NCBI RefSeq assembly: GCF_039555335.1
Contig: NC_092628.1
Span: 80,006,315 to 80,070,314 of the forward strand
Direction of reading: 5' to 3'
Length of the DNA stretch: 64,000 nucleotides
Origin: Amphiura filiformis
Taxonomy: Eukaryota; Echinodermata; Ophiuroidea; Amphilepidida; Amphiuridae
The notes beneath the pieces were generated by a model that saw nothing but the letters and a program-made list of their open reading frames with translations, made no database searches and was not told the DNA's origin. The position numbers and the translations under genes were made by a program. Below, piece by piece: positions 49,122-59,529 of this stretch (position 1 is the first letter of the stretch; each line of letters opens with the position of its first letter).

Positions 49122-50207
49122 AGGTAGTGTAACTGAGCTTCATATTATTAATCCTTAAACTCTTGTTGCCACAGTCCACTGCTTAGATTTCAGTTCTAAA
49201 TTGGAATGTAAAATCTAAAAGTTACTTGTCGAGTGCTTGTTGCCACAAATGGCACTGTAGTACACCAGTACATAGACTTGGTTTCAATCTCAATAATTAT
49301 GCTAAATGTGGTTCCTTATATTGCTGACTACCAGTTGCCTGATGAGTTATCAGTTTCCAAGGCTTGGTCAATCTTTTGGCTTACCACACCAACCTGTAAA
49401 TTTAAAAAGAAATACAATAAAATATTTTTTTATTGTTTCACATCGAACAAGTTTTTACTGCAAATTGAAAATGATACACTGGGATACAACAATATTCTGG
49501 GAGACAAATTACTGCTGGTGGCAAACATTGGCAAAATGGTGCAAGTGATTATGAAAATGCCACTGTTAGCGACATTTGAAATCCATTTCAAAGCAGTTTA
49601 GAGGTACAAGTACTCATGCCTTCTTAGCTCCAATTTCCACTGACATTCTCCACACAAAGGTGTGAGGTGTACACCACAGCCAGAAGAGGCACACAGAAAA
49701 ATAAATTTTTATCATATTCACAACTTAATTTCCTCACATGAAGTTAACAAATAAAGAAATCATTTTCTTTACATCAGTGTAAATTTTGAGCACATTTCAA
49801 GGTGTAAGGTGACCAAAATTGTAGTCTCTTCCCAGAGACTGGCTCAATCACAAATTAATGAACAACGGTTTGCCGTAATCTCAATGCAGACATGTGCAGC
49901 AGTGGTGTACGCAGCTTTTCAAAAGTGAGGGGGCGGGTCTCAATTTCCCTGAAGGCCCTTCGCTCGCCATAATTGGTAATGTGATTTCCCTGAATAGTGG
50001 GGACCCCTTTGCGCATCATATCACTGATGTGTAGGAAGGTGTCCCACTTGTTCTATTAGTGGCATTCAGGGCCTTTATGTGAGGATATAGGAAAGAAAAG
50101 GTCATGAAGTTTCAGGCTAAATTTCCATGTAGGGTTGCTGGGTCTGAGTGCTTGCGATTCTGATCGATGCTGACATGCCAGTCACTGTGACTGGTTTTAA
50201 CATTCCC
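49122..50207. other. No gene supported
   Basis: The 122-codon plus-strand frame at 49233-49601 has no recognisable motif. Nothing else is seen. Confidence 0.4.
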
Positions 50208-50512
50208 ATTTCACTAAACTTTTATTTTGTAACCAACCATCGTTTGTAACCAAGTTGTAAGTTCAATTTCACTAAACTTAAGAACAGTACCCTTCGTAAG
50301 TAATATGGATTTTACAGAGATCCTTCGTAATGTTATGTCTAGTAGTGGGTATTCATTAAGTTACGAATACCCATTAACTTTACGAAGGGTCCCTGTAGTA
50401 AATCCTTACGAAGGGTACTGGTCGTAGGTTAAATGAAATGGAACCTACGACTCATCATACGTTACAAAGGATTTTGAGATTTACGAAGCTTTTTAAAGTT
50501 TAATGAAATGGA
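50208..50512. mobile_element. MITE-like element with TTACGAAGG internal repeats
   Basis: The ends ccatttcactaaactt and aaagtttaatgaaatgg are near reverse complements. A second inner pair (50263 and 50436) repeats them. The interior has facing copies of acccttcgtaag/ttacgaagggt. Confidence 0.7.
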
Positions 50513-50631
50513 CCCCTGTTCCCCCTGTTAAATATACTGATATTAAATTTATTCTCTTGGTCGGGCCACATCACATTCATTCATGCGTTGGAGTGAAAAC
50601 AACTTATCGCATTTTGTTTGAGCCTGGTCCC

Positions 50632-50690
50632 ATATCAGGACCCAAGCGTGTCTCCGCACGGAGCGACCGTTTAAACAAACAAACAAACAT
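50632..50690 (+). repeat. Dispersed repeat D, copy 2
   Basis: See 20227-20283: same orientation, same caagcgtgtctccgca and gtttaaacaaacaaac blocks. Confidence 0.75.
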
Positions 50691-51529
50691 AGCGTGATAG
50701 CTTGTGATACACTCCAGAGTTCAGTGAATGCGAATGTTGTTTTCATTCCAGTGCTATTGTCAGCCGGTTCATGCTCGGTTTTGCGACCAACAGAATAGTT
50801 TGTTACTGTAAAAAAAAAAACACTACACTATTCAAATTGCTACGTGCAATTACATGTACTGCAATCATTCTTGGCAATGTAATTCATACTGCGTTGGCTG
50901 TGTAGAAGAAGAACTAGACACAGAGTACATGTAACTTACACATACCAGGACGCAAACCGGGACGCAAACTAGTATTTATAATCATGTATCTCGCTGAGAC
51001 AACTTTTAATATACTTATGGTATACTCACTTTATTGCAGCATCCAAAACTGTCACACAGATCAGGCCCAGATTTAATCCACAATGTTGTTTTACCGAGAG
51101 TTTACTTGATTTCTACACATAACACAGCACAGCTCAGCGTACCGACAGTACCGACGTGTTGGTTTGTTTACATTTACTGAACCCGGAAGTCACTGTTTGC
51201 GATCGCCAAAGGTGGGTTGCCAGTTTGCGAGTGTCCTTCCCCCCTGCTAATTATGACGTCAGTCCTTGACAACCACCATAACAACAGATGTGATGCATAA
51301 CAAATGATCAAGGTTATGAATTGTGATACTAGAGGAATAAAGGTATCGTCCGATTACAACGGATTAGTAATTGTTATGCGATTATGTTATTTGCCACGAT
51401 CCAAAAGAGATAACTTCCATTCAGTTAATATCATGCAGCTTTATTACAGAGATTTCCTATCTAGCAGCGCATTATAGTTTAATTTCGACTTCCAACATTA
51501 TTCAGTTTTAACATCAGATCAGGCTCAAA

Positions 51530-51823
51530 ATGCCAAAAATTACCGATCACCAGAAGGGAGTGATAGAAGCATATCATAGTGAAGGAAAATCTAACCGTGA
51601 AATTGCAAGATTATTGAATATTGACGAGGGATCTGTTCGATATAATTTAAGAAAAAAGGAGGTTCATGACTCAATGGCCATCGCCCGAAATCTGGACGGC
51701 CGAAAAAAACAACACCAAGATGATAATAACAACCGAACCCAAATAGCGTTTGTATCAAACATTGTTGATGATGAACAGCACTGCAGTCGGGATAACTGCA
51801 AGTCGATCATGACAACTTTTTGA
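51530..51823 (+). CDS. Small helix-turn-helix protein, possibly transposase-derived
   Basis: The 97-codon ORF begins MPKITDHQKGVIEAYHSEGK and continues SNREIARLLNIDEGSVRYNL. The first ~45 residues fit a homeodomain-like helix-turn-helix of the Tc1/mariner or Pax-paired kind: helix, then EIARLLNI recognition pair, then basic RKK. The rest is Asn/Asp-rich with CxxxNC and no catalytic domain. The start ATG has A at -3. Upstream, at 51180-51260, a CCGGAAG and a TGACGTCA word could be ETS and CREB sites. It may be a remnant transposase N-terminus, a first exon or a domesticated DNA-binding protein. No downstream transposase was found. Confidence 0.45.
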   Translation: MPKITDHQKGVIEAYHSEGKSNREIARLLNIDEGSVRYNLRKKEVHDSMAIARNLDGRKKQHQDDNNNRTQIAFVSNIVDDEQHCSRDNCKSIMTTF

Positions 51824-53375
51824 TAGCAACAGGGTATTGACGTCATAATGAGCCTCATTCAACAGCGCTGCCACTTTTCTCAATGGAATTTTACTGTGTA
51901 ATTTACCGCAAAATAAGAATAGTTTTTATTTTGTAATAAATGAGGGTTCCAAGTTCCTGCAATTATGACTATTATTGATTAAAGAGTTTATATTTTAGTG
52001 ACAATTAGGTTTGATACGATTTCCATTTGTAGTAACATTACAATTTAACATTTTCTGCGGTTATAGGGGGTGCGGAAAAACATTTAGTCGGGAGAGTACA
52101 TGGTATGCAGGACTTTCACGCACACATCAAAGGGCCGTGCCGTAGCATGACCGGTGACATCGGTGCTGGTAGTAAATTCAAATTTTCTTTGCTTTACCTC
52201 AGTTGTTCGGCTCAAAATTGAAGGGAGACATATTTGAATGTAAAAGCTAACATTTTGTTGAAAAGACAGACTAATCGTATATGGAAATTTTCAATATGGC
52301 TTTAACAGTTCTAATGTGTATGTATCAAAAACCGTAAGAATATCGTATTTATGGAACAATGGTCCAGAATGGCTTCGATAGTAACTATACGGTTGTCATT
52401 GTCCATTTTTGCAGCAAATGTATTTTTTCAAGATATGTCATTTACATGCAAATATTATTTTTTGATGTACATGTATCGTAGTTTTCATCGAAGTCATTCT
52501 AGAGATACCCATAAATCAGTTGCTTACTTTGGATTATTCTTTATTTAATAAAGACGTTTGATTAGCAACAACCTCACTTGAGTATCAAATTGTCGTATCA
52601 TCAGCAAACAAGATCATCAGCAACGTCTAATATAGATAGTTGCAGTATTCGCTATGCCATTTTATACGTAAAGAGTATAATTGGCCTAATATTGACCCTT
52701 TGGGACTCTGCAAATTATACTTTTAAGCTCACAATTTTTATTATCAAAATTCAGACAATTGTTTTCTATCACATAAATAACTCATAAACAATTCATAATT
52801 CCTTCTAAGCAACAATGTTCTGACTGAAGTAAAACACAATGGTCAATCGTGTCAAAAGCTTTGGATAAGTCTTGATTCACCACCGTAGTTTCATTATATT
52901 GTCTGCATTATTTATTTTATTTTCCAGATGCATATTTGCCACGTGAGTGGAATGATTGGCTCCAATTCCAAATTCTTTATCATTAAAACAATTTATTATT
53001 ATTAATAAAATCAACACTTTTGTTACAGATCAATCTTTAAGATCAGTCTCTAAAAGCATCCCTGATGAAGTTTGTCCGGGAAATTTGTGTGCACCCATGT
53101 GAGCCTGACTTGATTCATATAACACTTAATGAACAAGAACATAACTATTAGTCTATTATAATATATAAAGAGAAACAACTGACTGAGCTCTTTTCCCAAA
53201 TATCTATACACACCACTAAATACAAACCAAAGGGCAACGTATGCAAAGTAACAATGTAATTTGGTAAAAAGAAAACCAACAACCCTTCTTTACAGAACCC
53301 ACATCCGGCCTATAATTGATATCACGTCAAGAAATTTCTGGATCAATTATATTATGATGTTTCATTGCCTTGGTT
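51824..53375. other. No gene; 3' flank of the AGAT gene
   Basis: Only short AT-rich frames occur. A minus-strand AATAAA at about 52992-52997 could be a poly(A) signal for the AGAT gene, about 380 bases after its stop. Confidence 0.35.
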
Positions 53376-53605
53376 TTACAAGTATGATTCCAATTTTCCA
53401 CGACGACGGACATCACAAGTCCAGCAATGGAATCCTCCTCCAAGGGAGTTCGCGAAACGTAAGGAGACTGGAATAGTCTTGATACCCAGCTTCTCAAACA
53501 TCTCAATGGTTGGCTTTTCATTCTTGTCAACGACGACACGTGTGGGGTCCAGCATTAAGACGTTCATGGTGGATAACCATTTGGAGGTAAACCAGAGGGG
53601 GTGAT
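53376..53605 (-). CDS. GATM: Glycine amidinotransferase, exon 7 (catalytic Cys, stop)
   Basis: Last exon. It follows an atttcag acceptor and starts two bases into the Asp codon shared with exon 6. It encodes [29 protein letters not shown] and [18 protein letters not shown], then LESYL and TAA. The Cys of the HCWTCDVRR block is the family's nucleophile, which takes the amidino group from arginine. Compared with vertebrate AGAT one extra residue (Thr) stands before MNVLML. The C-terminus matches the usual end of the family. Confidence 0.97.
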
Positions 53606-53730
53606 CTGAAATTAAATAAAAATAACCAGGTACTATTATAATGGCTTCTGTCTCCCCCTTCATATATAGCTAACGCTGCAAATTGTATCCATGTTATTTT
53701 GTACATGTTTGTGAACTTGTTCTTGGGTTA

Positions 53731-54152
53731 GGGGCTGTGCAATAATATGAGCACCCCGGGGGTAAAATTTCCGAACGGCCCGCCACCGTTTGCCCCCCCC
53801 CCCTCTAGGCCTGCCAAAAATCGCTTGCCCCCCCCCCCCTCGGCCCGCCAAAAATCTTTGCCCCCCCCCCCTTGCCCATGCCAAAAATTTGGGATCCCAA
53901 TTTGCAAACCTTAATGGTCTATATAGATATACGTTGCGAGCGCAGCGAGCAGGAAAATTTGCATATTAAAGCGTTTCCGTACTGTTTTCCTAAGCCTTTT
54001 TAGAGCGTTTTATTTAAAAGGCTTTAAAATTGCTTACTCCCCCTTTCGGCTCGCCAAAATGTCTTGCCCCCCCCCCCCACTTCGGCTCGCCAAAAATGTC
54101 TTGCCCCCCCCAATTTTACCCTCCCCAGGGCTCATAATTATTGCACAGCCTC
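53731..54152. mobile_element. Harbinger-like MITE family F, copy 2, in AGAT intron 6
   Basis: The ends GGGGCTGTGCAATAAT... and ...ATTATTGCACAGCCTC match family F, with TTA on both sides (53728-53730 and 54153-54155). The same cggcccgccaaaaatc minisatellite with C-runs is inside, split by about 130 unrelated bases (53910-54030). Confidence 0.85.
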
Positions 54153-54540
54153 TTAGTTGTTTTTCACTCTCCCGGCAGGGAAGATCAGGCAGCTCTCGAT
54201 TGCACCGAGAACATTCTTTACCTTTGCATAGCACATTTATACATGAGAAGCTTTAGTTCCTTAACATCTGATAAAATATGGTGTTTATTTTGTTTGACTT
54301 TGTGTCCATGGAAAATCTATTATCCAGACCTATGTAAAATGCCTATAAAAAGCAGGCTGGCCTAAATAGATAAAATAAAGTAGCTAGAAATAGAAAGAAG
54401 CAAAAGCAACAATCAATATAACAATTTTGCTCTTAGCCCGTGGTTGAGAGATAGAAGTGTAAATTATGGTAAATGTTGTTTTGCTTCTGTGGTTAAAATA
54501 ATTTAAATGTACAAATTAATAAAATGTTATAAGAACGTAC

Positions 54541-54769
54541 CATCGGGTATCATAGGTTTTGGTGGATGGACGATCTTCCAACCTGCTTTCTTAAACATTT
54601 CAATCTGGTTGCATGGTCGGATTGGATTAGCTAGCACTAAACCTGGACCAATAATATTGAAGGTACCATCTATATGCATTGCATTAGGATCCCCAAATGA
54701 GAGAACATGGATGTTGTATTTGTCTCCAAGATGTCGCCGCATCCATTCTATGCCCATGTTATTAGTCAC
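54541..54769 (-). CDS. GATM: Glycine amidinotransferase, exon 6 (catalytic His)
   Basis: It follows ataatatag, in phase with exon 5. It encodes [30 protein letters not shown] and [19 protein letters not shown], ending IPD plus one base at gatg|gtacg. The His in MHID is the second catalytic residue of AGAT. The length is 229 bases (76 codons plus one). Confidence 0.97.
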
Positions 54770-55436
54770 CTATATTATGCATTGAAAAATAGTAATATAG
54801 TTACTCTCTACGTTTTACAGTTAAGACAGACTCATCGGCAATTTCGTCTTAGTATTTTTCCATTTCGGCAGAACTTGCCACAGCGAATAAAAAAGAAGGC
54901 CTTATAATTATAATCTAACGTTTTTGTGGGTGTGTTTTCCGCCCGGGTTTTCCGTTACGTCAGACGTCGCATTTTTGGTTCTCCGTAGCGTTTTTCGGAT
55001 GTCCGCTGCGACCTTCTGTTATTTCCGCTCATATGATAAGGTCTGGGTTTTTGTGCGCTTCATGGACGTCTTCTGCAACTAAGGACGTTGCAGAATTTTT
55101 AGCTGCTGCGGCAGACGCTGGTGAGAAATAAATCGCTGCGTCTATCGCAATCGGGAAAATGCCCGCAGAATGTTGGACTTTATGTCAGAAAACTGAAAAC
55201 AGTGCTTGTCGCAACAGAAAAGCACATGCAATATTTTATCAATCTTTTCAGCGGAAAATCGTAGCAGATAGGCCCTACCTGAAGAAGTTGCTTTGGAGCA
55301 ACTTTGGAGTATTAACTACATGCAAATCTATTTAGCTCTAGCGATATTTATTTATTTTATTTATTTTCCACCCGAATTACCCGGGTGTCCAAAGCAGACG
55401 CTAAATAGGGCGCCTCCGCCTAATGATTTTACAAAC

Positions 55437-55574
55437 CTGACTTCTCTGCACAAAGATGTCCTTGCCAGCTCGCATGAAATCAGCAGCATCGAAGCAAGGC
55501 TCAAATTCCGTGGTGACAAAACGACCCTGTGTGGCAAGCTTTTGGCGCTCTTCAACACTATATTTCACGTATTC
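55437..55574 (-). CDS. GATM: Glycine amidinotransferase, exon 5 (catalytic Asp)
   Basis: It follows ttgcaaag and runs 46 codons to tcag|gtttgt. It encodes [20 protein letters not shown] and [16 protein letters not shown]. The Asp of FDAAD is the catalytic acid partner in the active site. Both ends are in phase 0. Confidence 0.97.
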
Positions 55575-56299
55575 CTTTGCAAAATGAATTATTTTCAAAT
55601 AATACACTGAATTAAATCGTACACATGATGAATATGTAATGTATTATGTAACATAAATAAATAGCCAACGTCAATGTGCATCACAAATATTGCATCACAA
55701 CGATAAACACAACACATATGACGTGTTCGGGAAATTTCAATTAAATGTCTACAGTAGAATTCACCACGACCTTTGCAGGACTCAACTGATTAAATCAGAT
55801 CTTCTCTGGTTGTGCACATGTGTCTGTTTTACATCTGCGGTATCGCAATGAGCTGGTATTATAGTTTCAGTTGGGTAACCGATTATAAAGGAAACGCAAG
55901 TAAACAATGGTATGTGGACCTTTGTTCACGAAATGAGACAATGGTCTGCTTTTTGTTAACCAGCATTCTTGAAAATGAGCAACATAATGATTGTTGACTT
56001 AACACGGTTTGGAAATAATTTCTTCATATTTTTGGTGTTATCTGTCGTTTACATATCCTTCCTAAAACACAAAAGTGCGACTATTTCCAAACACCTAAAT
56101 TAGCTAAAAAGGTAGGACATGTTACAAAACTAGCTTTTCTAGAATTTCATAGAATACTTTAAATGTAGCTTGTACCGGTTTTTTTTGTGGCATCCTTCAG
56201 AACTGAGCGGTCCGTTACCAATATTTTCGGTCAAATCTCCATTCAATTAACACGGGGAGTTGGCTAGCTATGAGCTAGCTATGCCTTGCCCTCAATCAT

Positions 56300-56540
56300 A
56301 TTTTACGAAAGTGCGACTATTTCTGAACATCTAACCTAGCTGTTATGTTAGGTCATGTTAGAGAAATATATTTGCTAGAAGTTTTGAGAATACTTTAAAT
56401 ATTGGCCGGTTATTTTTCACACAGTGATGTTAACTAGGCAAATGCATATACTTCCAACATACACTATTTGTAAAGGTCGCGTGTCAGTGGTGAGAGCACT
56501 GTGTATTGTGTATAGGAAAACGGACAGTAACTGCAATATG
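56300..56540 (-). repeat. Dispersed repeat A, copy 2, in AGAT intron 4
   Basis: Inverted relative of 1920-2165. A further partial relative is at about 56060-56180. Confidence 0.7.
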
Positions 56541-56686
56541 TAAGAAACCGCTGTGTATGTCACAACGGGAAAACGCCCGCAAGACGTCGGAGTATATTTT
56601 TGAGGGCGTTTCTCCGGGCGACTAATGTCGCGTTTTCGGTTCTCCACCAAAACTGTCCGAAAGATATCGGACTATCAGACTTTTAC

Positions 56687-56877
56687 CTCATCATAAAGTT
56701 CATTACTCATCTGTGGCTTAGGAGCAGCTGTCCATTTAGCGCCACCATTGAAGTATTCTTTAAGAAGCGACCTATAGGCACGATATTCAAAGAATCTACT
56801 TCGCCACGCCATAGGGCTTTCTATTATCTCATCACCGATGACAAGAAGAAGATCCCGAGGCATTGCAGCGTATAGAC
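56687..56877 (-). CDS. GATM: Glycine amidinotransferase, exon 4
   Basis: It completes the Gly codon from exon 3, then encodes [40 protein letters not shown] and [16 protein letters not shown], closing at gatgag|gtaaaa. These blocks are nearly the same as in vertebrate AGAT. The segment forms part of the five-bladed amidinotransferase fold. Length 191 bases. Confidence 0.97.
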
Positions 56878-56913
56878 CTGTATGGATTTATAAGAAAGCA
56901 AGCAAGTAATTAA

Positions 56914-56986
<73 letters not shown>

Positions 56987-57044
56987 CAGTCAGTCAGTCA
57001 GTCAGTCAGTCAGTCAGTCAGTCAGTCAGTCAGTAAGTAAGTAC
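56914..57044 (+). repeat. (GTAA)n-(GTCA)n compound microsatellite
   Basis: About 18 GTAA units, then about 12 GTCA units from 56985, then three GTAA. It sits in AGAT intron 3 and ends 12 bases from the exon 3 splice donor. Confidence 0.98.
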
Positions 57045-57056
57045 TATTGTATATAC

Positions 57057-57252
57057 CTGTTGAAGTAAAATCTGGTGTTGTGTACTTAACGCTGAAATCA
57101 ACAACATCTGGTCTTCGGACAGTGATACCTTCACTTCTGAGGACAGAGCAGAACTCGTCAATTTCAGCACTGGCTTTCTTAAGATGATCTAATGAAAAAC
57201 TCCTACCACCATACTTAGAGAAAAAATTCCAATTGTCCTCAAACGTTGTAGC
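57057..57252 (-). CDS. GATM: Glycine amidinotransferase, exon 3
   Basis: It follows ttttaaag and encodes ATTFEDNWNFFSKYGGRSF, DHLKKASAEIDEFCSVLRSE and VRRPDVVDFSVKYTTPDF, ending TST plus one base at caacag|gtatat. The DHLKKA and VRRPD blocks are AGAT hallmarks. The length is 196 bases, phase 0 to phase 1. Confidence 0.97.
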
Positions 57253-57562
57253 CTTTAAAATAAAAATAAAAAGTGTACATGTTATATTACACGAGCCCAA
57301 ACGACTGTGATGACAGCATATGATGGCAAACTTCATAACCTGCTGGTTACAATGCTTGCCATAAATACTATTGCCTTTGTTGACAAAACATCGTCTATGA
57401 AGTGCCCATATACGTTATTTAATACAAAATCGAAATGTTTTTCTGGTTTCTCTGTTGTTGTGGTTTCTGTTGTTGTTGCTTTGATGGATTGGATGGAAAA
57501 TTTGGACTACGGTAGGAGGGTGATCTATCCAGAAATTTCATAATGTTCATATAGTTTACTAA

Positions 57563-57751
57563 CAGTTACCAGTCAAATCCCAGAAAAGTATTAACCGTTT
57601 TTGGAGAATGACGTCATATATCAATGCAGAACAATGCCTGTTAGCCAAGGTCGTGTCATGCAGTAAATGACACGGCTGTATTTCCCGGGCTACGGTATGA
57701 CGTCATTCTCCAGAAACGGTTATTACCTATTTTGGAGATGACTGGTAACTG
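57563..57751. mobile_element. MITE in AGAT intron 2
   Basis: cagttaccagtcaaatcc... and its reverse complement form imperfect inverted repeats of about 55 bases, each ending in a gaatgacgtcat word. The right end is only about 20 bases from the exon 2 donor. No clear target duplication. Confidence 0.8.
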
Positions 57752-57771
57752 ACTTACTCACTATGTCATAC

Positions 57772-57963
57772 CTTGACGGCTACGGTTAAAGGAGGAACAG
57801 TGGCACCTTCTACACGTCCGACAATGACTTCTTCCAAATGATCCCATTCATTATACGAACACACAGGACTTGTGGACGATGGTATGTTGCTAACATTAGC
57901 TATTGTAGAGGAACGGCGAAGGAATCCACGAACTACCGTGCTTACGTTTATGGAAGTACGCAG
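57772..57963 (-). CDS. GATM: Glycine amidinotransferase, exon 2
   Basis: It follows ccccaaag and encodes a basic, Ser/Arg-rich leader ([17 protein letters not shown]), then [20 protein letters not shown] and VPPLTVAVK, closing at gtcaag|gtatga. The [15 protein letters not shown] block starts the mature domain in this family. The leader is consistent with a mitochondrial presequence continued from exon 1. The length is 192 bases, phase 0 at both ends. Confidence 0.95.
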
Positions 57964-58116
57964 CTTTGGGGAAAAATAATAATATTCAATACACAACTAG
58001 AATTATTACTTATTGTCCTTATACAACAATAATGCTTGACGCGTATAATTGCAGCATTGAGTTTGTTTCCAAAAGGTGCTATATCTAATACATTACAACC
58101 CTATATAACAATTGAA

Positions 58117-58390
58117 TTAAGTTAGCAAAAAGTGCTTTTTTTAAAGCACTTTTAAGTGCTTTTAAAAAAGTCAGCGAAAGTGGTTGAAATTAGCAAAACG
58201 TGTTTGAAATAAGCGAAGGTGATTGAAGTTAGCAAAAACGATTGAAGTTAGGGAAAACAATTGAAGTTAGCGAAAAATGTTTGAAGTTAACGAAAAGTGT
58301 TTGAAGTTAGCATAAAGTGATTTAAGTTAGCAAAAGTGATTGAAGTTTGCAAAAAGTAATTAAAGTTTGCAAAAAGTGATTGAAGTTTGT
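58117..58390 (+). repeat. Minisatellite of ~21-bp units in AGAT intron 1
   Basis: About twelve degenerate copies of agttagcaaaaagtgattga, preceded by a small palindrome of aaagcactt words. Confidence 0.9.
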
Positions 58391-58527
58391 ATGTTCCTCA
58401 TGGGACAACGTACAATATGTTTAGGTCATTTCAATGACAATTATTCATCATCAACAGAAAAAACCTTCCAGACGATAAAAAAATAGAATAGTGTTGAAAT
58501 TAATCTTTTAAATGATATTCATCTTAC

Positions 58528-58587
58528 CGATATAGGTTTGATGATTCTTGACATATTAACTTCTCGAAGACAAAAACGAAGCATCAT
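58528..58587 (-). CDS. GATM: Glycine amidinotransferase, exon 1 (start)
   Basis: AGAT transfers the amidino group of arginine to glycine, giving guanidinoacetate and ornithine, the first step of creatine synthesis; in vertebrates it sits in the mitochondrial intermembrane space. This 20-codon exon begins at two adjacent ATGs and reads MMLRFCLREVNMSRIIKPIS, ending tcg|gtaaga in phase 0. It is Arg-rich without acids except one Glu, as expected for the start of a mitochondrial presequence. Joined with exons 2-7 it gives 411 codons plus stop, close to the ~420 residues usual for the family, with no frameshift and all three catalytic residues (Asp, His, Cys). Exon 1 was chosen because it is the only upstream ATG stretch in phase with a canonical donor; it is the least certain exon. 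Confidence 0.75.
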
Positions 58588-59117
58588 GTCATTCCAATTC
58601 CTGCTTTTTTAATTTACCATCCACGTTAAGTAGCAAAACCAGTGCTTAATATCAATACTGCAATGAAAATTCATATCATAAAGATACAAACAAAAAATAT
58701 ACAATTTTCAACATTCAAAGAAATTAGTTTTCAAATGATGTTTGTGAGTTCTAAAAATTTCGAAGTTTGATAACAATGTGGAAAATAATTATGACAGAGG
58801 TAGACCTGCATCTTAAAAATATTCGTGATTTGCTATAGTTCTACATATCCAAACAAATCATGACCTAAATGAATTGACCTAACAGGCCGGTGTGGCTCTT
58901 CGCCCTTCTCCGAGTTAACCGCCTCCACTTCAGTCTTCTTGGGCCTGATATTCAGCATGCAGCGGTATCTGGTAGGCGGGCGACCTGGTGGCCTATGGAC
59001 AGTAGTCATTCTGTTAAAGTTTGGTCGGCTTATAATTGGCGACAATTCATGAATTATTCGGATTTTGTTACTGCGTGCGTCAATAAAGTCCCAAGTCATG
59101 CTCGCACAAATTCAAGA

Positions 59118-59529
59118 CCTTTTTCTCAGACGTCACCAATCAATCGATATTTGGGTCCAGCATTCGATTCATCCGCACCCAAGCGCAAATACCGCGCCGG
59201 TGCGTGTGCGATACCCAGCTCGCAGTACGCGTTAAGTTCCTCACGCCATAACAAGAAAACAAAATCGCAAACCAAACAAAGATTGATTTTCAAATTGCAT
59301 CGTGATTTTCCGTATCTTTTATCAAAACAAAATGAAACAAAGGTGAATAGTATCAGTTCCCGTTTAAACAATTATTTTGTGGAAGCTGGAGTGAAAGATG
59401 ACAAAACCGAGGAGAAATTACGCAGTGTTTGGTGTTTTTACATCGCGGACACGTGGCTAACGCACGTCTTGTTTGTTTACATCTAAGACCCCATTATCGA
59501 TTAAGTGACGTCACGGGAAAAGGTCTATG
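59118..59529. mobile_element. MITE family G, copy 1
   Basis: It begins AGACCTTTTTCTCAGACGTC and ends with the reverse complement of AGACCTTTTCCCGTGACGTC; the inverted repeats go on through aatcgata and tggggtc. A second copy, reversed, lies at 60572-60950. The 198-codon frame at 58890-59486 enters this element and is not regarded as a gene. Confidence 0.8.

Noticed and set aside
49233-49601. 122-codon plus-strand ORF
   Set aside because: AT-rich frame without recognisable domain; probably chance.
56914-57044. Could the GTAA/GTCA array be a CRISPR or satellite with spacers
   Set aside because: Simple 4-base microsatellite without spacers.
58890-59486. 198-codon plus-strand ORF
   Set aside because: Its second half lies in MITE family G, which has another genomic copy with stops in the same frame; the first half has no known motif.
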